A stretch of 64,000 nt of DNA. Source: Polaribacter filamentus. GTDB lineage: Bacteria; Bacteroidota; Bacteroidia; Flavobacteriales; Flavobacteriaceae. Below are positions 26,945-35,288 of this stretch, piece after piece (position 1 is the first letter of the stretch; each line of letters starts with the position of its first letter). The DNA lies in assembly GCF_002943715.1 (NCBI RefSeq), contig NZ_MQUA01000013.1:675001-739000 (forward strand), given 5' to 3'. Under the pieces are notes generated by a model. It saw nothing but the letters and a program-made list of their open reading frames with translations, did no database searches and was not told where the DNA came from. A program made the position numbers and the translations under genes.

Positions 26945-27283
26945 ATGAAAGAAGACAAACAACTTTTAGTGCTTACACATTTAAGTCAGTTATTAGATTT
27001 TGTAACAGGAATTGGTGGTTTTATAGTTCCCTTAGTTTTATGGCTTACTAAAAAAGACGATGTAATTGGCATGGATGAACATGGTAAAGCAATTTTAAAC
27101 TTTAGAATTTCAATGTTTATTTACATTTTAATTTGTATTCCGTTAATTCTTCTTTTAGGCTTAGGAATTTTAGGATTAATTGCAATTGGTTTTTTCTACC
27201 TAATTTTCCCGATTATAAATGCAATAAAAGCGAGTAATAATGAGCTTCCAAATTATCCACTTTCAATTAAAATAATAAAATAG
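26945..27283 (+). CDS. DUF4870 membrane protein
   Basis: About 112 residues with two to three membrane segments (LLDFVTGIGGFIVPLVLWL, FIYILICIPLILLLGLGILG, LIAIGFFYLIFPIINAI), with the DEHGKAILNFRIS loop typical of DUF4870 (Tic20-like) proteins. The open frame reaches ATG-less codons before 26945. ATG 26945 starts MKEDKQLLVLTHLSQ, the normal beginning. Function unknown. Monocistronic with its own terminator. Confidence 0.85.
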   Translation: MKEDKQLLVLTHLSQLLDFVTGIGGFIVPLVLWLTKKDDVIGMDEHGKAILNFRISMFIYILICIPLILLLGLGILGLIAIGFFYLIFPIINAIKASNNELPNYPLSIKIIK

Positions 27284-27308
27284 AGAAAAGAGTATTGTTA
27301 TTTGAATC

Positions 27309-27340
27309 TAAAATCGTCTTTTTTTAAGGCGATTTTTTTT
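27309..27340 (+). terminator. Terminator after the DUF4870 gene
   Basis: A 9-bp stem (27310-27318 with 27328-27336, one G-T pair) followed by a run of T (27333-27341), 26 bases after the stop. Confidence 0.75.
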
Positions 27341-27365
27341 TGAAATAAAATTCTACTTAGATTTT

Positions 27366-27451
27366 GGGCGTTACCTTTTAGGTCAGGCTTTCCGCACTCG
27401 CTTCACGCAAAAAAGCGTGAGAGCTCAAACAAATGCTTCAATCCTTAACGC
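27366..27451. repeat. Intergenic repeat element with GCGTTA...TAACGC ends
   Basis: A GC-richer island of 86 bases in AT-rich surroundings. It begins GGGCGTTACC, contains GGTCAGGCTTTCCGC and a 6-bp hairpin (27403-27408 with 27415-27420, A6 loop), and ends CTTCAATCCTTAACGC, so the ends carry inverted GCGTTA/TAACGC. From memory, very similar GGGCGTT...CAATCCTTAACGC blocks occur many times between genes of Flavobacteriaceae. I take it as a member of that family, not a gene. Confidence 0.6.
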
Positions 27452-27484
27452 GAGCTTATTTATAAACTTTTAGCATTCTAACAA

Positions 27485-27919
27485 TTAAATTGCTTGATTA
27501 ATAAAATCTTCGTATTCGTAGAAGAAAAGTTCGAGTTTAGACATTTCATCAACATAAAACTCATAACAATTACGCCAAGTATTTTTATTATGGATGTTAA
27601 ACGTATCATCAAAAGGTACATAAATTCTTCTAATAATTTTACCACTTTCTAATTCGTACGCTTCATTAAAAATAATTTCAGGAATTTCTATTTCCAACAA
27701 AACCTTTAAAGAAAGCATTTGATCATACAACAATTCATTCGCAATTTCATCAGGATGTTCAATGTCTAAACAAACCATTGCTTTCTTTTTATCCGCTACA
27801 AATTTAAAAGTGAATCCTTTTATTTTGGTGTTATATAATAACCATTTTCTTGGAAAAGATTTCCCAAAACTTGTCCAGAATTCTTTACGTAATTTTGCAG
27901 CTTCTTCTTTACTAAACAT
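27485..27919 (-). CDS. DUF4268 domain-containing protein
   Basis: A 144-residue soluble protein matching DUF4268: KEEAAKLRKEFWTSFGKSFP start, GFTFKFVADKKKAMVCLDIEH, and a C-terminal NTWRNCYEFYVDEMSKLELF helix. DUF4268 is a nuclease-like fold sometimes found in restriction-associated proteins, but this short stand-alone form is widespread in Flavobacteriaceae and its role is unknown. No restriction gene is near. Single gene between the intergenic repeat and miaE. Confidence 0.85.
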   Translation of the reverse strand: MFSKEEAAKLRKEFWTSFGKSFPRKWLLYNTKIKGFTFKFVADKKKAMVCLDIEHPDEIANELLYDQMLSLKVLLEIEIPEIIFNEAYELESGKIIRRIYVPFDDTFNIHNKNTWRNCYEFYVDEMSKLELFFYEYEDFINQAI

Positions 27920-28027
27920 TTTTTAGTTTCAAAGTTATAAAGATTATTAGTTTCAAAGTTACGGAGTTATAGAGCTGCAAAGAAAAAGCGCATGATTAAT
28001 AGAATTTTAATTTTTCCAAACAGCAAA

Positions 28028-28609
28028 TTATCCATGGATTTTAGCTTCAGAACCACGTTCTTTCATCATTTCTGCTTCAAAAGCGACTAAAGCATTCCAT
28101 TTTTTATCAACAATTTCTCTGTCTTGATATTCTCTAGCAAACTTTAAAAAAGTAGTATAATGGCTAGCTTCTGAAATCATTAAATTATTGTAGAATTTAG
28201 ACAATTCTTCATCTTCCATATTTTCCGAAAACACTTTAAAGCGTTCACAACTTCTAGCTTCAATAAGGGCAGCAACCAACAAACGCTGAATTAAAGCATC
28301 TGTTCTGTCTTTTGTTTTATTGAAGAATTTTTGCAGCCGAATTGCGTAATCGTTTTTTTGCTCTCGACCTAAAACCATTCCTCGTTTTACCATTAATAAG
28401 TGCACCATTTTAAAATGTTGCATTTCTTCAATAGCAATGTTGCTCATTTCTTTCACAAGCTCAGTTTCTTCAGAATAATTAATGATAATAGAAACTGCAT
28501 TTGAAGCTGCCTTTTGCTCTAAAAATGCATGGTCTGTAAGTATTTGTTGCAAATTATCTTTCGCGATTTCTGCCCAAGAAGTTCTTGTTTCAAATTGTAA
28601 TCCTAACAT
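28028..28609 (-). CDS. miaE: tRNA-(ms2io6A)-hydroxylase
   Basis: A 193-residue ferritin-like di-iron enzyme that hydroxylates the isopentenyl group of ms2i6A37 in tRNA using O2. Ligand patterns: NLQQILTDHAFLEQKAA, the EMQHF helix (about 82-86), EARSCERFK (about 121-129) and EASHYTTFLKFA (about 154-165). The window also carries miaA, which makes the precursor, 10 kb away. It starts six bases after the SulP stop and so ends the usp-sulP-miaE run. Confidence 0.93.
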   Translation of the reverse strand: MLGLQFETRTSWAEIAKDNLQQILTDHAFLEQKAASNAVSIIINYSEETELVKEMSNIAIEEMQHFKMVHLLMVKRGMVLGREQKNDYAIRLQKFFNKTKDRTDALIQRLLVAALIEARSCERFKVFSENMEDEELSKFYNNLMISEASHYTTFLKFAREYQDREIVDKKWNALVAFEAEMMKERGSEAKIHG

Positions 28610-28614
28610 AAAAA

Positions 28615-30804
28615 TTATATTATTTTTTGCAAAGCCATACCAAAATAGGCGATTGCTTTCATTTCTTTAACACTTGCAAAACGCTCCTTTCCTATAATTA
28701 AAAGTCCGTTTTTAGAAGCTTCTATATGGTATTGTTTGTTGCTTTCAAAGAACAAAATTAACTCATCTTTAAAAAATGCTCTAATTTTTTCTTCATTTTT
28801 TCCAGCTAAATAAAAACGTTTGCTAAAATCTGGATGTGCATCAATATCAATATCTTTATAACCAGCAAAATGTAAAATATATTCAAAGATTCCTTCTTGA
28901 TCTAACGTAAAATCAGGAATTTCATTTTTAGGATGAATATGCAACATGGTTGCTTTAATTACTTGTTTTGCAATTAGTGCTCCTTCAGAGAATTGAATGT
29001 CAAAAATAGTGCAATCTTCATTAGAAAGTACATTAGAAACTTTATTTATTTCACGTGTTTTAAAGTAACCAAATGTAGGCAATTCTTCTACTTCTTGAGC
29101 AGAAAAAGCATCGTATTTCCAATGCATTTCTCTGCTGATTTTTTCTATGGATTTTTGCCTCTTTGTTAAAACTTTTTTAAATGATTTTGTTTTCTGATGT
29201 AAAATTTTCCGCAACGCAAAAGGATGATTGCTTATCGATTTGGAATCATCCAAACCAATAACCTCAAAATGCCCACCTTTTCTTGCAAAAGTTTGTGTAT
29301 AATTATGGATGTTTTCCATAACTGAATGATCTACAAAATCGCACATAGAAAAATCGATAATGGCTTCTTCGGTTTCTGGAATCTGATTTAATTTTGATTT
29401 CAGTTTTGTATAGTTTAAAAAACTAGAAAAATTCTTGACACTCACATAGTATTTACCATCTTCTTTAAACATTAAAACGTTTGGTTTTAATATATTTTTA
29501 AAAAATAATTTGGCATTTCTATTAATGATTATATGTATGATTAGGGTCGCTAAAATACCCATTAAAATACCGGTAATTAAACTTGTTGCTATGGTGGTAA
29601 GCAATGTAATTAAGAAAATAATTAGTTGCTCTTTACCAACTTTAAAAACTTTTCTTATGTTTTCTGGGGAAGCTAATTTATAGCCTGTATAAACTAATAT
29701 GGCCGCTAAAGCAGGCAATGGAATTTTGCGTAATTCTGTTGCAAACAATAAAATAAAAGCTACTAAAAATAGTGCATGAAAAAAATTGGATGATTTATTA
29801 GAACCCTTATTATTTACATTTACAGAACTTCTTGCAATCACTGTAACTACATTTAATCCGCCTAAAAAACCACTAATAACAGTAGCTAAACCTAAGGCTC
29901 TAATATCTTTATTTACATTAGAACGCCTTTTAAAAGGATCTAATTTATCAACAGCTTTAATGCTTAATAAACTTTCAATACTCGAAATTAAGGTAATGCC
30001 AATAACTGCATTTATAAAGTTCATTTCATATATTTTACTAAAATTAGGAAAAGCAAAATTTGATAAAATATCATCTGGTAAATTAATTAAAAGACTTTTA
30101 TCAATAGGATATTCTACCGTTGTAAAAACTTCAAAATAATAGAACAAACCCACACTTAAAACGACAATCCACATGGGCGCCGGGATTAGTTGAAAATATC
30201 GGTTTCTAATTTTACTGTAGAAAACCATAATCAACAAACTTATAATTCCCACTAACCCAGCATAAAACATGCTCAAATTATCCGTTTTTAATAGGTTGAT
30301 AATTCCTTTAGGAACTTGTAAAAGCAACTCAATAATACTTCCATTTGCTTCAGTATTGCCTAACATTACGTGAATTTGTTTCGCAAAAATCCCTATTCCT
30401 ATTGCCGCCAACATTCCTTGTATGGCAGATGAGGGAAAGTAATCACCCAAAGACCCCATTTTTAAAAAACCGAGAATAATTAAAAGCACACCAGAAATTA
30501 CAATAGCAGCTAATGTATACAAAAAACCTTGCTGCATGTTTCCATTTCCGAGCGTTGTAATTGCTGCGAGTATAACTACTACTAAACCGTTTCCTGGACC
30601 TGTTATTGTAACATTAGAGCCACCAATGAAAGAAACTACAATTCCGCCAACAATGGCAGCAATAACTCCAGAAATTGGAGGTGCGCCAGAAGCCAAAGCC
30701 AATCCTAAACCTAACGGAAGCGCTATTAAAGAGACCACAAAACCTGCAAATAAGTTTTTAGGTATTTCAGAGACAAATGTTTTAAAAGTACTTTTCTTTT
30801 TCAT
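28615..30804 (-). CDS. SulP-family anion transporter with STAS domain and extra C-terminal domain
   Basis: A 729-residue inner-membrane transporter. Residues about 10-420 form the SulP core (SLIALPLGLGLALASGAPP, TGPGNGLVVVILAA, the GGLNVVTVIARSSVN helix). Residues about 440-545 are a STAS domain (EEAIIDFSMCDFVDHSVMENI). The last 160 residues (from FGYFKTREINK) are a strand-rich extension that I do not recognise. The substrate may be bicarbonate or sulfate. The UspA gene's stop touches this start codon directly, so the two are co-translated, which suggests stress- or nucleotide-linked control. Confidence 0.9.
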   Translation of the reverse strand: MKKKSTFKTFVSEIPKNLFAGFVVSLIALPLGLGLALASGAPPISGVIAAIVGGIVVSFIGGSNVTITGPGNGLVVVILAAITTLGNGNMQQGFLYTLAAIVISGVLLIILGFLKMGSLGDYFPSSAIQGMLAAIGIGIFAKQIHVMLGNTEANGSIIELLLQVPKGIINLLKTDNLSMFYAGLVGIISLLIMVFYSKIRNRYFQLIPAPMWIVVLSVGLFYYFEVFTTVEYPIDKSLLINLPDDILSNFAFPNFSKIYEMNFINAVIGITLISSIESLLSIKAVDKLDPFKRRSNVNKDIRALGLATVISGFLGGLNVVTVIARSSVNVNNKGSNKSSNFFHALFLVAFILLFATELRKIPLPALAAILVYTGYKLASPENIRKVFKVGKEQLIIFLITLLTTIATSLITGILMGILATLIIHIIINRNAKLFFKNILKPNVLMFKEDGKYYVSVKNFSSFLNYTKLKSKLNQIPETEEAIIDFSMCDFVDHSVMENIHNYTQTFARKGGHFEVIGLDDSKSISNHPFALRKILHQKTKSFKKVLTKRQKSIEKISREMHWKYDAFSAQEVEELPTFGYFKTREINKVSNVLSNEDCTIFDIQFSEGALIAKQVIKATMLHIHPKNEIPDFTLDQEGIFEYILHFAGYKDIDIDAHPDFSKRFYLAGKNEEKIRAFFKDELILFFESNKQYHIEASKNGLLIIGKERFASVKEMKAIAYFGMALQKII

Positions 30805-31689
30805 TTATCTTACTATTAAAACGTCTGTTGGTAATTCTGATAAAATATATTCAATGTCATGTGGGAAAATTCTGTCTAAAAGACCTGATTTAACTGGCGC
30901 ATTCATTACTAATAAATCAGCTCTTTTTACTTTCGCATAATGTCCTATAGAATACCCTCTTTTCCCAAAAATACTTTGCATTTTTATAGAAAAATTTGAA
31001 CAATCAATGTCTTTTAAAATATTTTGCAAACGTCTATTTTCTCTTGTTGTAATTCGTTCTTTAGCAATATTTGCTCTTCTTAAAGACTTATCATCATTCA
31101 CAGTAACATGTAATTCTTCTTGTTTAATTTCTTCTACAATCGTAATTTTTTTACAATCTAATGCTTTAGCAATTAAAAAAGAAGTTCTTATTGTTCCCTC
31201 GGTTTTATGATCTTTTAAGCCATTAACTACTATGTGAGTGCACTTCAATCGCTTCACAGACGGTTTAATTAATAAAAGCACAGAACACGGTGCTTTTCTA
31301 GTAATTTTTCTAGCTATAGAGCCTACATAGTATTTTAATAAATTTTCTTGTTGTAGCGCACCAAGAATTAATAAATCTATATTTTCTTTTGTGCAAGTTT
31401 GTAAAATAACATCTACGGGTTTTCCTTCTTGCCAAATAGTTTTAAATCCTTTTTTTAAAGTATCAGCTTCTTTTAAAAGGATATTTAAATCAGTAATTTT
31501 TTGATCAGTTTTTTCCCCAACGTGAACGCCTACTAACTCAGCATCAAACATATTAGCTAATCTTACAGCTTCAAAAATATTCGGTTTTAAGTTAGGGGAA
31601 AAGGCAATACCAATAAGTATTTTGTTTATTTTGTGCAACGGTAAAGTCTCTAAAATTTGGATATTAGCGCAATATAGGAAACTTTTCAA
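30805..31689 (-). CDS. Universal stress protein, two tandem UspA domains
   Basis: About 294 residues. The first UspA domain starts ILIGIAFSPNLKPNIFEAVRLA and ends with GALQQENLLKYYVGSIARKI (ATP-binding GxxGxxx-type loop followed by ITRKAPCSVLLL). A second, more divergent domain follows (HIVVNGLKDHKTEG to TDVLIVR). The start is unsure: ATG 31689 adds a 20-residue lead (MKSFLYCANIQILETLPLHK), and an internal TTG is possible. It ends exactly where the SulP start codon begins, and it is divergent from the antiporter. Confidence 0.85.
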   Translation of the reverse strand: MKSFLYCANIQILETLPLHKINKILIGIAFSPNLKPNIFEAVRLANMFDAELVGVHVGEKTDQKITDLNILLKEADTLKKGFKTIWQEGKPVDVILQTCTKENIDLLILGALQQENLLKYYVGSIARKITRKAPCSVLLLIKPSVKRLKCTHIVVNGLKDHKTEGTIRTSFLIAKALDCKKITIVEEIKQEELHVTVNDDKSLRRANIAKERITTRENRRLQNILKDIDCSNFSIKMQSIFGKRGYSIGHYAKVKRADLLVMNAPVKSGLLDRIFPHDIEYILSELPTDVLIVR

Positions 31690-31768
31690 GAAAGAAAAAA
31701 ACTATGATTTTAATTTTTGAGATGAAGAAAACATTCTTAAATTTACGCTTAAACACACATTAGTAACT

Positions 31769-33595
31769 ATGTTAGAATTAGCAGGAATTATAATTTTAGG
31801 AATATTGGCGCAATGGGTTGCTTGGAAATTTAAAATTCCGGCAATTTTACCTCTAATTTTAATTGGTTTATTAGTTGGGCCAATTGCTGCTGCATATTTA
31901 AGCGGAGATGGCTCTAAGTGGATAGAACCTATTTGGAATGGTGAAAAAGGATTATTTCCTGGAGAAAACTTGTATTATTTTGTTTCATTAGCAATAAGTG
32001 TGATCCTTTTTGAAGGAGGTTTAACCCTAAAAAGAGACGAAATTAAAAACGTTGGCCCTGTAATAACGAAATTAATTACTTTAGGATCTGCTATTACATT
32101 TTTTTGTGCCGGAATTGTAGCACATTATATTTTTGAATTGGGCTGGGAAATGTCTTTTCTTTTTTCAGGATTAATAATTGTTACTGGGCCAACTGTAATT
32201 ACACCAATTTTAAGAAATATTCCTTTAAAAAAGGACCTTTCAACCGTTTTAAAATGGGAAGGAATTTTAATTGATCCAATAGGCGCATTAGTGGCAGTAT
32301 TGGTTTTCGAGTTTATTAGTGTTGGGGGCGATGGAGGATTTACGAAAACCGCTTTAATAGAATTCGGAAAGATCTTATTATTTGGTACTACTTTTGGATT
32401 TACATTTGCGCACGCATTGGCCTATGCTATCAATAAAAAATTAATTCCGCATTATTTATTAAACGTTGTTTCTTTATCAGCCGTGTTATTAGTATTTGTG
32501 GCATCAGACGTATTTGCACATGAATCAGGTCTTTTAGCTGTTGTTGTTATGGGGATGGTTTTAGGAAACAGTAAGCTCAAAAATCTTAAGGAACTACTTT
32601 ATTTTAAAGAATCTTTGAGTGTTTTGTTAATTTCCATGTTATTTATCTTATTAGCTGCAAATATTAATATAGAGGATTTAATGTTGCTTTATACATGGAA
32701 AACAGCGGCATTATTTGCCATCGTCGTTTTTATAATTAGACCTTTGGCGGTTTTTGCAAGTACCACCAATTCTAACTTAAAATTAAATGAAAAATTATTT
32801 ATTAGTTGGGTTGGACCTAGGGGAATTGTGGCAGCAGGAATTGCTTCTTTATTTGGAAGTAAATTATTAAAAGAAGGCGTAGAAGGGGCAGAATACATTA
32901 CTCCTTTGGTTTTTATGATTGTTCTTGGAACTGTAGTTTTAAACGCAACTACAGCGAGATTATTTGCTAAAATGGTTGGCGTATTTCTAAAAACTTCTAA
33001 TGGGATTTTAATTGTGGGTGCTTCTAAACCATCAAGATTAATTGCAAGGTTTTTAAAGGATAAAGGTAAAAGAGTAGTGCTTATTGATACTAATAAAAGG
33101 TTTATAGAACAAGCGATAGAAGATGGTTTAGAAGCGTTTAATCAAAATATTTACGATGAAAACTTAACTGATAATATTGAGTTAAATGATGTTGGATATT
33201 TAATAGCCTTAACTGCCAACGATTCTATTAATAGCCATACTTTAAATAGTTTTTCTAAAGATTTTGGCGAACATGGTTCTTATAAAATTGCCTCTTCTAT
33301 GGAAGCCCAGATTGCTACAAAAAAGGAAAGAGAAAGGTTTTTTACACCTAATGATGATTTTATAAATTTAAGTGAAGCGTACCGAGAAAATCCATATATT
33401 AATGAAGTTAAAATCACTTCAGTAAACGAATACAAAAAAATATTAGGTTTATTCGCTGTCGAGGAAAAATCAATTCCTTTATTTATTGGAAAAGGAGAAG
33501 GATTATATTTGATTGCAGAATTTGAAAAAATGAAGAAAGATAAAGAAGAATGTATATTGTATTATTTAGGGAAAAGGTTAGTTTTTCAAGAATAA
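31769..33595 (+). CDS. Cation:proton antiporter (CPA1/NhaP type) with TrkA-N domain
   Basis: A 608-residue inner-membrane protein. Residues about 1-405 contain 12-13 membrane segments of the Na+/H+ exchanger fold (ISVILFEGGLTL, SGLIIVTGPTVITPILR, EGILIDPIGALVAVLVFEF with the transport aspartate, WVGPRGIVAAGIASLFG). Residues about 412-530 form a TrkA-N Rossmann domain (GILIVGASKPSRLIARFL), which binds NAD(H) or nucleotides and gates transport. Full length. Its 3' end overlaps the convergent MutS-like gene by ten bases. Confidence 0.93.
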   Translation: MLELAGIIILGILAQWVAWKFKIPAILPLILIGLLVGPIAAAYLSGDGSKWIEPIWNGEKGLFPGENLYYFVSLAISVILFEGGLTLKRDEIKNVGPVITKLITLGSAITFFCAGIVAHYIFELGWEMSFLFSGLIIVTGPTVITPILRNIPLKKDLSTVLKWEGILIDPIGALVAVLVFEFISVGGDGGFTKTALIEFGKILLFGTTFGFTFAHALAYAINKKLIPHYLLNVVSLSAVLLVFVASDVFAHESGLLAVVVMGMVLGNSKLKNLKELLYFKESLSVLLISMLFILLAANINIEDLMLLYTWKTAALFAIVVFIIRPLAVFASTTNSNLKLNEKLFISWVGPRGIVAAGIASLFGSKLLKEGVEGAEYITPLVFMIVLGTVVLNATTARLFAKMVGVFLKTSNGILIVGASKPSRLIARFLKDKGKRVVLIDTNKRFIEQAIEDGLEAFNQNIYDENLTDNIELNDVGYLIALTANDSINSHTLNSFSKDFGEHGSYKIASSMEAQIATKKERERFFTPNDDFINLSEAYRENPYINEVKITSVNEYKKILGLFAVEEKSIPLFIGKGEGLYLIAEFEKMKKDKEECILYYLGKRLVFQE

Positions 33596-34947
33596 TAAGT
33601 AGTTTCTATATTTTTAGCATCAACAATTATTTCTGATGGATATTTATACAGTTCTAAAATCTTAATAGCATTTCTAGTTTGTAATTTTCCCATTTTAATT
33701 TTATGATCAAAAAAAAGTTCATTGTTTTCTATGTGTTCACTAAAATGAAACAATTCATACTCTTCTTTTTGTAATAACTCAGTTAATTCAATATCATGCG
33801 TTGATACAAAAACAGTGTGTTGTTTTTTATTTAAATAGGATAAAATGGCTTTTCCGCCAGAAATTCTTTCTACAGTATTCGTGCCTTTAAAGATTTCATC
33901 TAATACAAATAAACAAGGGTTTTTATCATTTGAAGCATCAATTAATTCTTTAACGGTAAGCACTTCTTGTAGATAATAACTAGTATTCTCTAATAAATCA
34001 TCTGTAATTCTAATCGATGAGTATACTTTATAAAAAGGCGCCGAATACACATCAGCAAAACAAAAATGTAGTGTTTGTGCCAAAATACTATTCACAGCAA
34101 TTATTCTAATAAAAGTTGTTTTCCCAGACATATTAGAACCTGTTAGCAACATGCTTTTTTCGGCTAAATGAACATTGTTTGATATACAATCTGCTATTAA
34201 TGGATGATAAATTTCTTCCACATTCAACTCGTTAGTATTATTAAAAGTTGGTGTACATATTTTTAAGTTGCTAGATTTTAAAGAAGCTGTCGAAATTGCA
34301 GCATCAATTTCGCCAATAAAAAGAAACATATTTTCGATACTTTGTCTTTCTTTAGAAATAGAATTTAAAAAACTATAAAACACTAAGTATTCAACATTAA
34401 ATAAGATTTTTATGAGTTCAAATAAAAACCAAAATGCAAATAAAAACTCATTGCTAATATTTTTTTCAAAAGCAATAAATTCTGATTTAAATTTAATAGA
34501 TTTTATCTTTTTTATAAAGGAGGTATCTTTAAAATGAGCTGCTATTTCGGAATTAGAACTTAAATTTTTACTTACTTTTAAACCTCTAGATAATTGATTT
34601 ACACCATTTAAATAATAAGCGACACTATGCTTGTTTTTATAGTGAAAAACCATATTTATAGCTAAAATAGGAATCAATAAAAGGCCAATTACCGGATAAA
34701 AGAAAACTACCAGTATTGAAGCTACTGCTAAAAAAGTTAAAGACCGAATGAACCAAATATATTTTGGTTTTTCTAATTGTTTGTCGTTAATTAATTCTTC
34801 TAAATAATAAGAATTATTGTTATTTAATTTCGCTAATTCTAGCTGACAAGAAATACTTAATGCTTTGTCTTTTTGAAAAATAGAAGTTAACGAATTGAAC
34901 TTTAATAAATCTTCAAGAGAACCAATAGTCCTTAGTTTAAAGTACAA
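33586..34947 (-). CDS. MutS-related membrane ATPase, C-terminal part after in-frame stop
   Basis: 453 residues from a TTG, or the rest of a longer protein. Two hydrophobic helices (SLTFLAVASILVVFF and VIGLLLIPILAINMV, about 68-103) precede a MutS domain V ATPase with Walker A TGSNMSGKTTF (about 271-281), Walker B CLFVLDEIFKGTN (about 347-359) and STHD. The DNA-mismatch-binding and connector domains of true MutS are absent. The reading frame is continuous with the 94-residue piece upstream except for one TAA at 34951-34953, so this is the larger half of one broken gene of about 549 codons. Confidence 0.85.
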   Translation of the reverse strand: MYFKLRTIGSLEDLLKFNSLTSIFQKDKALSISCQLELAKLNNNNSYYLEELINDKQLEKPKYIWFIRSLTFLAVASILVVFFYPVIGLLLIPILAINMVFHYKNKHSVAYYLNGVNQLSRGLKVSKNLSSNSEIAAHFKDTSFIKKIKSIKFKSEFIAFEKNISNEFLFAFWFLFELIKILFNVEYLVFYSFLNSISKERQSIENMFLFIGEIDAAISTASLKSSNLKICTPTFNNTNELNVEEIYHPLIADCISNNVHLAEKSMLLTGSNMSGKTTFIRIIAVNSILAQTLHFCFADVYSAPFYKVYSSIRITDDLLENTSYYLQEVLTVKELIDASNDKNPCLFVLDEIFKGTNTVERISGGKAILSYLNKKQHTVFVSTHDIELTELLQKEEYELFHFSEHIENNELFFDHKIKMGKLQTRNAIKILELYKYPSEIIVDAKNIETTYYS

Positions 34948-34950
34948 ATA

Positions 34951-35235
34951 TTACTGACCAATTTTAGAGGAGGTTCTATCAATAAATTTGAAAATGTCAT
35001 CAAGATCAAAATCAATATTATTTTTTTCTGATAAAATATGATACGCTTTTTCTTTATGAGAATTGTTATTGAAATATTTACCAATTACAAAGAAATTATA
35101 ATAATCTTTCTTAACTCGTTTACCCCAATTTTCTCCTAATTTTTTTCTAGTTTTTCTTAATCTTTTCTTTTTCAAGAAGTTATTTCTTAAAAAGAGTACG
35201 ATTAGTATAAATAGAACTCCTAAAATATAATTCAT
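34951..35235 (-). CDS. MutS-related membrane ATPase, N-terminal part before in-frame stop
   Basis: 94 residues: a membrane anchor (MNYILGVLFILIVLFL), a basic stretch (KKKRLRKTRKK), then DYYNFFVIGKYF and LDDIFKFIDRTSSKIGQ before TAA. The next codons in the same frame read YLYFKLRT, and relatives as I remember them read SSKIGQQYLYFKLRT. A CAA to TAA change (one C to T) explains the split. As it stands, a short membrane peptide would be made. The downstream half needs reinitiation at TTG 34947, four bases on. Confidence 0.75.
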   Translation of the reverse strand: MNYILGVLFILIVLFLRNNFLKKKRLRKTRKKLGENWGKRVKKDYYNFFVIGKYFNNNSHKEKAYHILSEKNNIDFDLDDIFKFIDRTSSKIGQ

Positions 35236-35288
35236 AAAGCCAATTTTAAAAAGAGAGTATAACTATTTGTAGTTAAATCCTTAAAATG

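Noticed and set aside
27485..27919. DUF4268 protein as part of a restriction or defence island
   Set aside because: No methylase, helicase or nuclease partner lies nearby, and the short form is widespread as a single gene.
34951..34953. TAA read as a sense codon (recoding or alternative code)
   Set aside because: Many intact genes in the window end in TAA, so a general code change is excluded, and there is no nearby structure typical of read-through. A C to T mutation is simpler.
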